The translations under genes and the position numbers were made by a program. The notes under the pieces were generated by a model that saw only the letters and a list, made by a program, of their open reading frames with translations, was not told where the DNA came from and made no database searches. Below, piece by piece: positions 1 to 7,821 of a stretch of DNA of 21,453 nt. Origin of the DNA: JANMDR01 sp031376425 (GTDB lineage Bacteria > Pseudomonadota > Gammaproteobacteria > Burkholderiales > Usitatibacteraceae); NCBI GenBank assembly GCA_031376425.1, contig JANMDR010000312.1, positions 1 through 21,453 on the forward strand. The letters run 5' to 3'. How positions within the stretch are numbered: the stretch's first letter is position 1; each line of letters starts with the position of its first letter.

Positions 1-441
1 GATTTAGGCGGTAAAGTTGTGCACGTCATCGACTTCGGTTTTGCGCAAACTGGTGGCGACTTGTGGGTCTGGGAACCGGAGTCAAAAGTAATGTGGGCGG
101 GCAACCCCATCATCGCTGCTAAGCCCGCATTGCCATGGCTGTTGGACGGTAATCTGATTGCCACGCGGGACACCTTGCAACGCGTCTACGCCTTCCTACC
201 CGCCGATGCCCGCATCGTACCCGGCCACGGCGTGACCATGACGCGTGAAGACATGAAATGGCACATCGACTATCTGACCACCGTACAAAAGAACGTACAA
301 GCTGCTGTGGATCGCGGCCTCACCTTAGAACAAACCGTGCAGCAAACACCAATGCCGGAATTTGGCGGCTACGCGCTATTTGGCTGGGTGCATCCAGGGC
401 TAAATGTGCCTGCAGCGTATAGGGATTTAGTGAAGAAATGA
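1..441 (+). CDS. MBL-fold metallo-hydrolase-like protein, 3' part only
   Basis: The gene begins upstream of the window; the reading frame is open from base 1 to the TGA at 439-441, giving the last 146 residues. The text GHG in 'RIVPGHGVT' (bases 211-231) is the late histidine motif of metallo-beta-lactamase folds, and the preceding stretch with 'GGDLWVWEPESKVMWAGN' aligns with the usual 'H-x-P-G-D-x-x-V-(x)n-F-x-G-D' region. Two positions that normally bind metal appear changed: the His of that region reads Q (FAQTGGD) and the bridging Asp reads N (WAGN). Either this belongs to a divergent subfamily that binds metal differently, or it is not a hydrolase. The missing N-terminal HxHxDH region would decide. 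It converges on the serine hydrolase gene that follows. Confidence 0.75.
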   Translation, partial: DLGGKVVHVIDFGFAQTGGDLWVWEPESKVMWAGNPIIAAKPALPWLLDGNLIATRDTLQRVYAFLPADARIVPGHGVTMTREDMKWHIDYLTTVQKNVQAAVDRGLTLEQTVQQTPMPEFGGYALFGWVHPGLNVPAAYRDLVKK

Positions 442-526
442 AGGGCGAATTCAATATTTCCTATGCAGGTAGGAACCTGAAACGAAGCATACAAAGCGAA
501 TTTGGGTCAATCTGAAAATACATGAG

Positions 527-562
527 CCTACCCTTTGTCTAGCGCACTAGTCACTGGGTAGG
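527..562. terminator. Stem-loop between convergent genes, possible bidirectional terminator
   Basis: CCTACCC (527-533) and GGGTAGG (556-562) are perfect 7-bp inverted arms. The 22-base interior contains CTAG-cgca-CTAG, which can form an inner stem. It sits between the ends of two convergent genes, as expected for a shared terminator. There is no clear run of T on either side, so intrinsic termination is uncertain. Confidence 0.35.
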
Positions 563-590
563 GTAATGTAGAGATAGTCAAACCGTTTAG

Positions 591-1775
591 TTATTTAGCG
601 GCGACGACCGAGTTGAGCAGCTCACGTAACAGTATTGACTGCGGGGGCGGGCGCTGGTCTGGTCTAGGTGCTGAGTTGGTTACTACCGCTGCGACGATAT
701 CTTTCTCCGGGACGAATGCGATCTCCGCATAAAATGTCCCAGCCGAGCCGTTGTGACCATGCCGCGTGCCGCCGTTGGGTAGCGTCGCGATACTCCAACC
801 GCACGCATAACCGCGGCCGTCGGTGCTGGTCTCGGCGGCTTGGTGCAATTGCTTTGCCGTTGCGACTTTAAGAAATTTTTCGCTGCCCTTCAGCGCTGCG
901 AGGTGCGCCTGCAGATAGCGTGCGAGGTCTGGAAGCGAGGTACTTACGTTACCTGCTGGGTCAAGGTGCGGTGGCAGCTTATAATCTGCTGGAGCAACCT
1001 CAACGCCGTTAGGCCCTGGTCCATGCCCACGTGGCGCGGTGTCACTGAAGTCAATCGGCCAACCAAATTCAGCAGACGTCATAAGAAGTGGTGCGAAGAC
1101 TTCACGTTTCATCAGAGTGCGATAATCTTCCTTCATCGTACGCTCCACGATATGACCAATCAGCGCATAGCCACCGTTGGAATATTCCATCTTCGTTCCC
1201 GGCGCGGCGGCGGGTGGCTGGTCAAGTATCCAACGAGCGACAGCCTCGGCCTTGGTACGCATATCGCCCGTAGTTTCGTCCGCCAGCTTGTTCAACTCGG
1301 GGCTGGGCCGCGTCAGCGCCACGATGCCACCACGATGCTGCATCACCTGCAAAAGCGATACTTTCTTATATTCCTCACGCATCGGCATGCCCGGTAGTAA
1401 CTCGGCAAGCGTGGCATCGAAGCGCAGTTTGCCCTGATCAACGAGCCGACCAACTAAGGTACTGCTCATCGATTTGGCGACTGAGCCAATGTGCCAGCGG
1501 TCATCCACCTTCACCGCTTCTGACTTGCCGAGTTCGCTAAACCCATCGACACGAATCACCGGTGCACCAGTGGCAGATGCCACCATAGCACCCATTGCTG
1601 GCGAGCCGGTCTCAGAGCGAGCTTTCTTAAATGCATCAACATCGATGCTGACAATATTCGTTTTTGCCAGCACGAGCGTTGAGCCGAGCGTGAGCGTTGC
1701 GGCGGTACATAGAAAAAAAGCGAAACGCATGCTGCAATAGCGACGATATTTTGCGAGTGTGGTAAATGTTGTCAT
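591..1775 (-). CDS. Exported serine hydrolase, beta-lactamase / class C penicillin-binding-like
   Basis: A 394-residue protein with the three active-site motifs of the beta-lactamase-related serine hydrolases (Pfam Beta-lactamase type): SVAK at residues 98-101 (nucleophile S98, K101), YSN at 198-200 and HNG at 341-343 in the place of the KTG-type box. The N terminus carries a basic stretch and a hydrophobic core (about residues 16-37), consistent with Sec export to the periplasm. The ATG at 1775 has AGGA about nine bases upstream; the internal ATG at 1730 would give a neater signal peptide but has no visible ribosome-binding site. Family members include esterases, D-aminopeptidases and D,D-carboxypeptidases as well as lactamases, so the substrate cannot be read from the sequence. 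It is convergent with the upstream MBL-fold gene and stands alone. Confidence 0.87.
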   Translation of the reverse strand: MTTFTTLAKYRRYCSMRFAFFLCTAATLTLGSTLVLAKTNIVSIDVDAFKKARSETGSPAMGAMVASATGAPVIRVDGFSELGKSEAVKVDDRWHIGSVAKSMSSTLVGRLVDQGKLRFDATLAELLPGMPMREEYKKVSLLQVMQHRGGIVALTRPSPELNKLADETTGDMRTKAEAVARWILDQPPAAAPGTKMEYSNGGYALIGHIVERTMKEDYRTLMKREVFAPLLMTSAEFGWPIDFSDTAPRGHGPGPNGVEVAPADYKLPPHLDPAGNVSTSLPDLARYLQAHLAALKGSEKFLKVATAKQLHQAAETSTDGRGYACGWSIATLPNGGTRHGHNGSAGTFYAEIAFVPEKDIVAAVVTNSAPRPDQRPPPQSILLRELLNSVVAAK

Positions 1776-2201
1776 GGCGTAGTTTCCTAGGTGGGAGAGT
1801 GTCGGATCGAACTTGTAATCGCTAAATTATTCCATTTCTAGATCATTCGAACATGACTAACCTGTCGTCATCCCAGCGAAGGCAGGGATCCAGTCCGTTC
1901 GTTACTCAAAAGTACGCAGGACTGGATGCCAGCCTTCGCTGGCATGACGGCGTATCTTTTAAATATGCTTGTAGTTATTTGATTGCACGAATGATTTGGA
2001 AATAGAATTAGGTATTGCGTTGCTGGCGGCAAAAGGTTCCAGCATGTGGGAAATTGCGATGATAATTTAACAAGCGGCGATATCGAAAAGACGAAATCAA
2101 GTCGATCCAGAAGTTTTCAAAAAATCGCTGCAAATGTTGGTGGTTGCTAAGGGTTGTAAGCTGTTCGATGCTGATTACTCTAATTCCGCGCGCTAGCGTT
2201 A
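1776..2201. other. Intergenic stretch of 426 bases
   Basis: This gap holds the ribosome-binding site of the serine hydrolase gene at its left edge and the long inverted repeat at 1866-1949. A 65-codon open frame on the minus strand (2008-2205) overlaps the stop of the peptidase gene; it has no recognisable protein character and is not called. I see no RNA gene here. Confidence 0.6.
1866..1949. repeat. Long inverted repeat, dispersed REP/MITE-like element (copy 1)
   Basis: Two 31-base arms (1866-1896 and 1919-1949) are inverted copies of each other with three mismatches, separated by 22 bases. Each arm begins CGTCAT and contains CCAGCGAAGGC and ATCCAGTCC. A second element with the same arm sequence lies at 21340-21447, so this is a dispersed family rather than a local hairpin. 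Similar 'ATTCC-(core)-GGAAT-CCAG' elements are common between genes in proteobacterial genomes. A transcript across it would fold into a long hairpin and could act as a terminator or RNA-stability element. Confidence 0.85.
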
Positions 2202-3410
2202 TCACTTCGGCACATTCGATTCCAACTCCGTGATTCGAACCTTAAGTGCAGTTGCTCGAAGCGGATTCTTTTCTTTCGCAACGATATCTTTCAACGCGAT
2301 TAGCTGCGCTGTGCTAAGCGCGTCATACGCAGCAACCTTGACATCAGGCTCTACGCCGACGCCTTCCCAATTGGTTTTGGTGATGGCGTTGACCACACGG
2401 CCATGAGGAATGAAGAGAGTGAATTGCGGGGTAAGTTGAACGAAATTACCGATGTTAGCGGCACCCATTGTGGTTTCGCCAATGATAGTCGCGCGTTTCA
2501 TATGCTTGAGATTATAGGCAAATTCCTCCCCGGCCGAAGCGCTCCCCTTGGACGTGAGTATGTAAACCGGCTTGCGACTACCAAAACGCGTGCCCGGAAC
2601 CCAATCAAGCGACCATGACTGGTCGGCGGTGTTGCTCTCGCGGGAGAAAAAACTATTCAGGTGCTTTCGTTCGTCGAAGAGATAACTTGTCATCAGCGCA
2701 ACCGTTTCAGGGTGGCCACCCATTGTGCGACGCAGGTCAATGATGAGTGCGTCAGTGTGCGCAACGAGATTCATTGCTGCGGCAATTGTATCGCCTGCCA
2801 GTGCCGGCGCGTAGAAGAGACGTACATCGATGTAACCAATATTTCCGGTCAATCGTTCAACGCGCTCAATACCAAAATTTCTACTCGCAGCTTCTAATCG
2901 TTCTGCCATTAAATCGGCCTCTGTGGGTTCTTGGTTTGCAACTCGCGGTGGCATTGGTGTCGCGTTGTACTGGTAGCGGATGTGCGCATCTTTAGTAAGC
3001 GCCGACAAGTCAGCGGAAAGCTTTTGTGCAAAGGCTTGTCCGTCGTTGATTGCGTCATATTCCTTTGCTTTCAACTTTGCCACCAGTGCCTCTCCCGCGC
3101 GTTTCGCAGTGTCCGCGAAGACATAGCGGTTATTCATTTCCCGCACCGTCACAGCAATGAGATTCGCTTTCTCTGCTGCTGATATGGGTAGCGATGTAGC
3201 TTGAGTAGCACCAAGTGAGATACCAGGCTGCACCATTCGAATCATCGGCGTTGAGCCTCGCTGCGGTACCCCTAGTTGCGGTCCTGGGCTAGGCAGAGAG
3301 CTCGCGGGCTGGGCAGCCACAACACCCTTACAACTGAGCATTGTTGCAAATAGCGCAACAAATAATAATGTGCGGTCAGGGGATTTTTTGCAGGATGCAT
3401 GATTTTTCAT
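2202..3410 (-). CDS. Exported S41-family peptidase (C-terminal-processing-protease-like)
   Basis: The 402-residue protein has a hydrophobic export signal (about residues 14-33, likely cleaved after VVAA). An N-terminal helical domain resembling that of the IRBP-like S41 proteins (about 80-148) follows, then a TSPc-type catalytic domain (about 185-385). Diagnostic stretches are GNIGYIDVRLF (189-199), ALIIDLRRTMGG (221-232) and SKGSASAGEEFAY (287-299), with the likely nucleophile S292 in SASAGE. IGETTMGAAN (310-319) is the glycine-rich segment after it. No PDZ domain is visible, unlike CtpA or Prc. It probably cuts or binds peptides in the periplasm; the substrate is unknown. The ATG at 3410 has no strong ribosome-binding site. 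It is divergent from the Lrp/AsnC regulator, 147 bp away, which may regulate it. Confidence 0.87.
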   Translation of the reverse strand: MKNHASCKKSPDRTLLFVALFATMLSCKGVVAAQPASSLPSPGPQLGVPQRGSTPMIRMVQPGISLGATQATSLPISAAEKANLIAVTVREMNNRYVFADTAKRAGEALVAKLKAKEYDAINDGQAFAQKLSADLSALTKDAHIRYQYNATPMPPRVANQEPTEADLMAERLEAASRNFGIERVERLTGNIGYIDVRLFYAPALAGDTIAAAMNLVAHTDALIIDLRRTMGGHPETVALMTSYLFDERKHLNSFFSRESNTADQSWSLDWVPGTRFGSRKPVYILTSKGSASAGEEFAYNLKHMKRATIIGETTMGAANIGNFVQLTPQFTLFIPHGRVVNAITKTNWEGVGVEPDVKVAAYDALSTAQLIALKDIVAKEKNPLRATALKVRITELESNVPK

Positions 3411-3540
3411 ATTTAAGTAATGATGTAGAAGTTGTTGGACTGCTTTGGGTTGCTGAAGAGTTAAGTTGACGCATGGATAAGATTATGACACTGCCGTTAC
3501 TGCTGATGGCAACGTTATTCGTAGCAAAAAACTAAAAAAA

Positions 3541-3555
3541 CTGCGATAATCGCAG
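3541..3555. promoter_or_regulatory. Perfect 15-bp palindrome directly before the Lrp/AsnC start codon
   Basis: CTGCGAT-A-ATCGCAG is a perfect inverted repeat with 7-bp arms and a single central base, ending two bases before the ATG at 3558. Lrp/AsnC proteins bind short palindromes and often control their own genes, so an autoregulatory operator is the natural reading. The palindrome also contains GATAAT (3545-3550), a good -10-like hexamer that would place the transcript start at or next to the ATG. No ribosome-binding site is visible in this stretch. I saw no convincing -35 box, so the promoter part is tentative. Confidence 0.5.
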
Positions 3556-3557
3556 CA

Positions 3558-3983
3558 ATGGATAAAATAGACTTACGAATACTCAGTATGCTGCAGCGTG
3601 ATGGTCGCGTCAGCTATCGCGAGCTCGGTGAGGCTGTAAACTTAAGTGCGAATGCCGCAGCGGAGCGGGTTCGGCGGATGCTCGATGACGGAGTCATCAG
3701 TAGTATTTGCGCAAATATCAGACAGGCCAAGCTCGGGCGCCCTCTAGAAGTGCAAATTGACGTAAAGTTGCGTCATGGGGTCAGCGCGATGGCGTTTGAG
3801 CGCGCTTTGCAAGGTGTTCCACAAATTCAAAGTGCCATGTTGATGACAGGCTCATTCGACTACGCCGTACGCGTCGCGTGCCGCGATCAAGATGATTTGA
3901 TCACTGTGACGGAGTATCTTCGTGACGAAGGCGGCGCGCAGGAGACCTACAGCCGCGTGATACTCAAGGTAATAAGCGTATGA
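3558..3983 (+). CDS. Lrp/AsnC-family transcriptional regulator
   Basis: A 141-residue protein of normal family length. Residues 1-60 form the AsnC-type helix-turn-helix, opening MDKIDLRILSMLQRDGR with recognition-helix text LSANAAAERVRRMLDDGVI. The remainder is the ligand-sensing RAM/ACT-like domain, including AMLMTGSFDYAVRVACRD. Such proteins assemble as dimers to octamers and respond to amino acids or related small molecules. The start is preceded by a palindrome instead of a ribosome-binding site, so autoregulation or a leaderless message is possible. The divergent S41 peptidase gene is the most obvious other target, giving a possible peptide-use circuit; that link is inference from position. 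Confidence 0.92.
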   Translation: MDKIDLRILSMLQRDGRVSYRELGEAVNLSANAAAERVRRMLDDGVISSICANIRQAKLGRPLEVQIDVKLRHGVSAMAFERALQGVPQIQSAMLMTGSFDYAVRVACRDQDDLITVTEYLRDEGGAQETYSRVILKVISV

Positions 3984-4001
3984 GTGATCTCACGCTCGGC
4001 G

Positions 4002-4024
4002 GCTAATAATTAGCGTCAATTTTT
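4002..4024 (+). terminator. Weak terminator-like palindrome after the regulator gene
   Basis: GCTAAT-A-ATTAGC (4002-4014) is a perfect 6-bp inverted repeat, followed by GTCAATTTTT with five T (4020-4024). It lies 19 bases after the stop codon of the Lrp/AsnC gene. The stem is short and AT-rich, so termination strength is doubtful. Confidence 0.3.
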
Positions 4025-4202
4025 GCGCTCTTTCAATACGCATATAAACGGCCAAAGTACCCGTGAATGCCGCAGATTGAAGAATTAACCGCAACCCTAC
4101 GCGGTGGGTGTCAGATGAAGTCTTGACTTTTACAAGTTAGCAGATAGACCGTGCTGCGTTGGCATCCACAACTGCACCGGTACTCGTCCAATGGGAGCTT
4201 GC

Positions 4203-5027
4203 CTAGATTAATGTCCGAGCAAGACGAAAGCCATACAAACTATAGGCGCTATCGGGTGACCCGAAGTTACGGCAGGATGATCCTAAGGCCTCTCGGTAGT
4301 CGTTCCAACTGCCACCGCGCATTACACGCCAATCTTGAATTCCTTTGGTTACTTTGTTATCCGCTAACCACCCGCTAGGCACCTGACGTGATGCATATTC
4401 ATTTACGTTGTAACAGTCGTCACACCATTCCCACACGTTACCATGCATCTCATACAGCCCAAATGCGTTCGGGGAAAATGACTTCACTGGAACCGTTCTG
4501 GCACGGTATTTGTTGCGGCCATCATTGCCCTCATTACGGGTATTAAAATTTGCAGCATCGACAGTTAATGGCAATTTGTTATCAGAGCCTAGGCTAAATT
4601 CGCCATCCGAGCCTGCGCGGCACGCATATTCCCATTCGGCTTCGGTAGGTAAGCGATAGGCATCCGGTGCTCCCCTAAGTCCGGATCGCTCGTTTAGCCA
4701 TGCTATGTATTTTTGAGCTTCCTCCCAGCTAACGTGGATGGCTGGGCGATCCGCTTTGCCCCATCCTAAATCGTTGAGAGCTCTACAGCCGCTTTCAGGA
4801 ATAGCAAATTCCCACTGCGCAAAAGTCAGGACCGTCTCACTCATATAGAGCCGGTGAGGCACGCGTACGCGATAAGGTGGCGTTTCATTCTCGAAAGCGC
4901 AGCTGGTATTGCCTAGCAATGTACCCGCCACGTCACTCTCGACTTGCGGCAATGCAATAAGAACGGGACCGCTCGGATAGGCCTCTATTTGTATCGGGTA
5001 CTGCGCGCGGGTATGGGTAAATTCCAT
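4203..5027 (-). CDS. SUMF1/FGE-sulfatase-domain protein lacking the FGE cysteine pair
   Basis: The 274-residue protein has the hallmarks of the formylglycine-generating-enzyme fold: YRLPTEAEWEYACRAG (124-139), FGLYEMHGNVWEWCDD (189-204), RVMRGGSWND (234-243) and YGFRLAR (265-271). In true formylglycine-generating enzymes two copper-binding cysteines follow the GGS motif closely. Here those positions read D and L, and the only nearby cysteine is C252. Formylglycine synthesis is therefore unlikely, and no sulfatase gene is nearby. Other uses of this fold include sulfoxide synthases (EgtB-like), diversity-generating-retroelement targets and kinase- or protease-linked sensor domains; none of those contexts is visible here. 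No signal peptide is evident. The ATG at 5027 lacks a good ribosome-binding site, so the exact start is uncertain. Confidence 0.83.
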   Translation of the reverse strand: MEFTHTRAQYPIQIEAYPSGPVLIALPQVESDVAGTLLGNTSCAFENETPPYRVRVPHRLYMSETVLTFAQWEFAIPESGCRALNDLGWGKADRPAIHVSWEEAQKYIAWLNERSGLRGAPDAYRLPTEAEWEYACRAGSDGEFSLGSDNKLPLTVDAANFNTRNEGNDGRNKYRARTVPVKSFSPNAFGLYEMHGNVWEWCDDCYNVNEYASRQVPSGWLADNKVTKGIQDWRVMRGGSWNDYREALGSSCRNFGSPDSAYSLYGFRLARTLI

Positions 5028-5259
5028 CGTTGGAGATATTTATTAATTGGGGAGGACGAAAGCAAAATCGGAGAAAATCGATTGCACAATTCAATGTGTA
5101 TTCGTTCTGGCTTTCATTTGCGTTAATGTGAGCTTGCATTTTAATTATAACCATAGCGTTAAACTTGGCACAGGGACATATGCTAAAATTATTTTCATAT
5201 TGATACTAATTGCTGCGTTTTTCGAACCCTTTTAGCACGCACCCTTTTTTGTCTTGGTA

Positions 5260-5775
5260 ATGAATCAACTCAGCACGGTCATCGTTGTCGGTAGCTCCAG
5301 ATTGCTTGGCAATACGCATCAACTCGCTCTGGCGCTTGCAGCAATAATTGAGGCCGATGTTATTGATTTGAATGATTACGACTTCAGCGGGTTCGACTAT
5401 GAATTCAAAAATATAAACGACGATTTTCTGCCACTCATTCGAAGAGTTCTCAACTATGATCGCATCGTGCTGGCCTCCCCAGTGTATTGGTATGCACCGA
5501 GTTCGACGATGAAAAAATTCATGGATCGAATATCAGACTTGCTGAAGGTAGAAAAAGGGGTGTGGCGTCAACTACGAACCAAGCAAGCCGCGCTAGTTGC
5601 AACAGGTTCTGATGCGATTCCCGCTAGCAGTTTTGAGTCGGTTTTCCAACTGACGTTCGACTATTTAGGCATGCATTATCAAGGCATGCTTTACGCACAT
5701 TGCGACAATGGCTTCTCTTTGCCTGAACATACCGACGCTATCGCCCACTTTGCGAGTAAATTGCGTGCTGGCTGA
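5260..5775 (+). CDS. NAD(P)H-dependent FMN reductase, flavodoxin fold
   Basis: A 171-residue flavodoxin-fold protein. GSSRLLGNT (11-19) is the phosphate-binding loop for FMN after the first beta strand, and SPVYWYAPSSTMKKFMDR (73-90) is the second flavin-binding segment typical of NADPH-dependent FMN reductases and quinone or azo reductases. The frame extends to a TTG at 5254, but the ATG at 5260 is the likelier start. The protein is expected to be cytoplasmic and to reduce free flavin, quinones or nitro/azo compounds with NAD(P)H. It is translationally coupled to the arylamine N-acetyltransferase gene, whose GTG start lies inside the last codons of this gene. That pairing suggests a two-step handling of aromatic nitrogen compounds (reduction to amine, then acetylation), which is inference. 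Confidence 0.85.
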   Translation: MNQLSTVIVVGSSRLLGNTHQLALALAAIIEADVIDLNDYDFSGFDYEFKNINDDFLPLIRRVLNYDRIVLASPVYWYAPSSTMKKFMDRISDLLKVEKGVWRQLRTKQAALVATGSDAIPASSFESVFQLTFDYLGMHYQGMLYAHCDNGFSLPEHTDAIAHFASKLRAG

Positions 5776-6571
5776 AACGGAAGTAAATGCTTATTTAGCG
5801 CGACTCGCGTACGTTGGCAGCACTGCAACGAGTATCGATGTGCTAACAGCTTTGCATCGTGCGCACCTACACCACATTGCGTTTGAAAATCTGGATATTA
5901 TTCTTGGCAGAAAAATTACCCTCTCAGCAGAAGCGGTACTCGACAAAATCTTGATTCAGCGTCGTGGTGGCTTCTGCTACGAATTAAATTACGGGTTTTC
6001 ATTACTTCTGAAAACACTAGGCTTTGATGTGCAACTACTTGCAGCGAGTGTATTTAACGATCAAACCTACGGGAAAGAATTTGACCATATGCTCTTGCAG
6101 GTAAGATTGAATCAGCAGACATGGATCGCCGACGTTGGCTTCGGCGATTGTTTTAGGACGCCGATATTGATAGGCGAAACGGGTACTGAGGCGTTGCAGG
6201 AGTTAGGCCATGCCTATAAAGTCGTAGCGGTCGGAGATCATCAAATACTGATGCAGAGCAACGCGCGGGATGGATGGGAGCCGCAGTATCGTTTCACCCT
6301 TGTCAATCGCAGTATCACGGATTTTCTACCGATGTGCGAGTTTCAACAAAGCTCGCCAGATTCGCACTTCACCAAGAAATCTATTTGCTCAATTGCGACA
6401 AATTCCGGACGCATTAGCCTATCAAATGACCGTCTCATCCGCACGGACTGCGGCGAACGTCACGAACAAAATATTCAAAACGCCACAGAATATAGGCAAT
6501 GTTTAGCGGAGTATTTCGACATGCAATTACCACCAAATGCAAACATCGAAAAACTCTTTTTTACAACTTAG
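5765..6571 (+). CDS. Arylamine N-acetyltransferase (NAT)
   Basis: NAT enzymes move the acetyl group of acetyl-CoA to arylamines, hydrazines or N-hydroxyarylamines through a cysteine intermediate. The full catalytic triad is visible: C71 in RRGGFCYELN, H108 in EFDHMLLQV and D123 in ADVGFGD, at nearly the same positions as C69/H107/D122 in characterised bacterial NATs. The GTG at 5765 is chosen because it yields an N terminus (LAETEVNAYLARLAYVG) like those of known NATs and a 268-residue protein. The ATG at 5708 would add 19 unrelated residues and overlap the upstream gene by 68 bases. With the GTG start the overlap is 11 bases, typical of translational coupling to the FMN reductase gene. Confidence 0.92.
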   Translation: MLAETEVNAYLARLAYVGSTATSIDVLTALHRAHLHHIAFENLDIILGRKITLSAEAVLDKILIQRRGGFCYELNYGFSLLLKTLGFDVQLLAASVFNDQTYGKEFDHMLLQVRLNQQTWIADVGFGDCFRTPILIGETGTEALQELGHAYKVVAVGDHQILMQSNARDGWEPQYRFTLVNRSITDFLPMCEFQQSSPDSHFTKKSICSIATNSGRISLSNDRLIRTDCGERHEQNIQNATEYRQCLAEYFDMQLPPNANIEKLFFTT

Positions 6572-6836
6572 GTAGGGCACCGTTGTGTTCATCTGATACG
6601 GCAACGCTGAATTGTTGAGCGTCAGCGATCCTTCACAGAACCTTGCATTAAATCTAGGCCTGTGTCCAGATTTCGTGCGTGATCTGTACCTGAATCGCAA
6701 GTTACGTTCTGTGCGGGAGCAATTTGGCAAAACCATGTACTAAACCAAGGCAACCGCGAAAAATGTGCGCGCGGAATTTAACTTTATCCTAATAGGGTGA
6801 TACTGTGCGCGGGTGCACGGTCGGGAATCCTCCATC

Positions 6837-7730
6837 TCACTTTTTAAGGTCGCATAACTCGTCATACTTTTTGCAGCCACGGCCAGCAGGCGAGCAGAGC
6901 TTTTCCTTGTCATTAAGTCGGTCAGACAACAACGCTGCGTATATGCACTGCCGCTCGTCGCTAACGCGGCCGCCATTCTTTTGTGCTTCGAACTTGAGCG
7001 AATTGCCGTAGTGTTTTTCTGCCTCCATATATTGACCCATGTATTCGAGGATACGCCCTAGGTTCCATGTGTTAATTGGGTCCATGGGGGCAAGTTCAAC
7101 GGCAAGTCTTGCGTGTTTCAACCCGGCAGTATCGTTTTTCAACATGGCATATGCGCCAGATAAGTTGCCGTGTACACGATGATCGCGCGGATAAATTTCT
7201 TCGAGCACCTTCAGCACTCGAATTGCCGCAGACATCTCTCCGTCATTAAATAAATCTGCCGAGTACCCAATCCAAGCTTCAGTAGCGTCACTGCCTTTGT
7301 AGATCGAAATAGACTGCCGTAGGGCAGCAATCATTGCGTCATATCGTTTTGCGTTCATCAGTACCCAAAGACGACCTTGGTGAATCGACAGGTCTTGCGG
7401 TGCAATCTCTAAACCGGCATTAAGATGTTTGATTGCCTCGTCCACTGATTTATCAATGTGTCCGGTGCCAATCGTACCGCCGCCGATCTCATTGCTGGAA
7501 ATCGCAATGCGCTGGCCTTCGCGCAGCGCAACATTCGCAAGGCATTTGTAGCCGTCGATTATTGCGCTCCGCTCATCAGCCCGGATTGCAGCAGTGCATA
7601 GCGTTCGCGCCTCTGCTGTCTTGCCTGCATCGAGCAAAGATTGCCAAGCACGCGTTAAGTCTGCATAGCTCGACGAACAAAACATAACGGTTAGGAGGGT
7701 AACGAGTAAGCGAGAAGATAGCTTTAACAT
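6837..7730 (-). CDS. Exported TPR-repeat protein
   Basis: The 297-residue protein opens with a clear Sec signal peptide (MLKLSSRLLVTLLTVMFCSS, cleavage near SSSYA-DL). It is then almost entirely alpha-helical, with degenerate tetratricopeptide repeats. The best are around AIKHLNAGLEIAPQDLSIHQ, AGLKHARLAVELAPMDPINT and YMEAEKHYGNSLKFEAQ; W/L-G-Y/F-A-P spacing fits 34-residue units. The C-terminal tail (RQCIYAALLSDRLND... onwards) carries several cysteines. TPR proteins act as scaffolds for protein contacts; the partner is not evident. It is the last of three minus-strand genes for exported proteins, 91 bases after the aldo/keto reductase gene, so co-transcription is possible but not certain. 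No strong ribosome-binding site precedes the ATG. Confidence 0.8.
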   Translation of the reverse strand: MLKLSSRLLVTLLTVMFCSSSYADLTRAWQSLLDAGKTAEARTLCTAAIRADERSAIIDGYKCLANVALREGQRIAISSNEIGGGTIGTGHIDKSVDEAIKHLNAGLEIAPQDLSIHQGRLWVLMNAKRYDAMIAALRQSISIYKGSDATEAWIGYSADLFNDGEMSAAIRVLKVLEEIYPRDHRVHGNLSGAYAMLKNDTAGLKHARLAVELAPMDPINTWNLGRILEYMGQYMEAEKHYGNSLKFEAQKNGGRVSDERQCIYAALLSDRLNDKEKLCSPAGRGCKKYDELCDLKK

Positions 7731-7821
7731 GGATTAGCGGCGCTTTAATGATGATTGGTTGATGAAACTGGAAAACAAACGAGACGACTTAGCTATCCGC
7801 AATTTTTCCGCGCCCACATCA

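Noticed and set aside
840..1397. 185-codon open frame on the plus strand
   Set aside because: Antisense shadow of the serine hydrolase, whose three catalytic motifs are intact.
2008..2205. 65-codon open frame on the minus strand after the S41 peptidase gene
   Set aside because: No recognisable motif, overlaps the peptidase stop codon, and composition is not protein-like.
5708..5764. ATG at 5708 as the NAT start
   Set aside because: It adds 19 residues that are unlike NAT N termini and that are the out-of-frame reading of the upstream gene; the GTG at 5765 fits family length and catalytic-residue numbering.
6572..6836. Possible small gene or RNA between the NAT and TPR genes
   Set aside because: The open frames here are short, without ribosome-binding sites or recognisable content, and no stable folded structure stood out.
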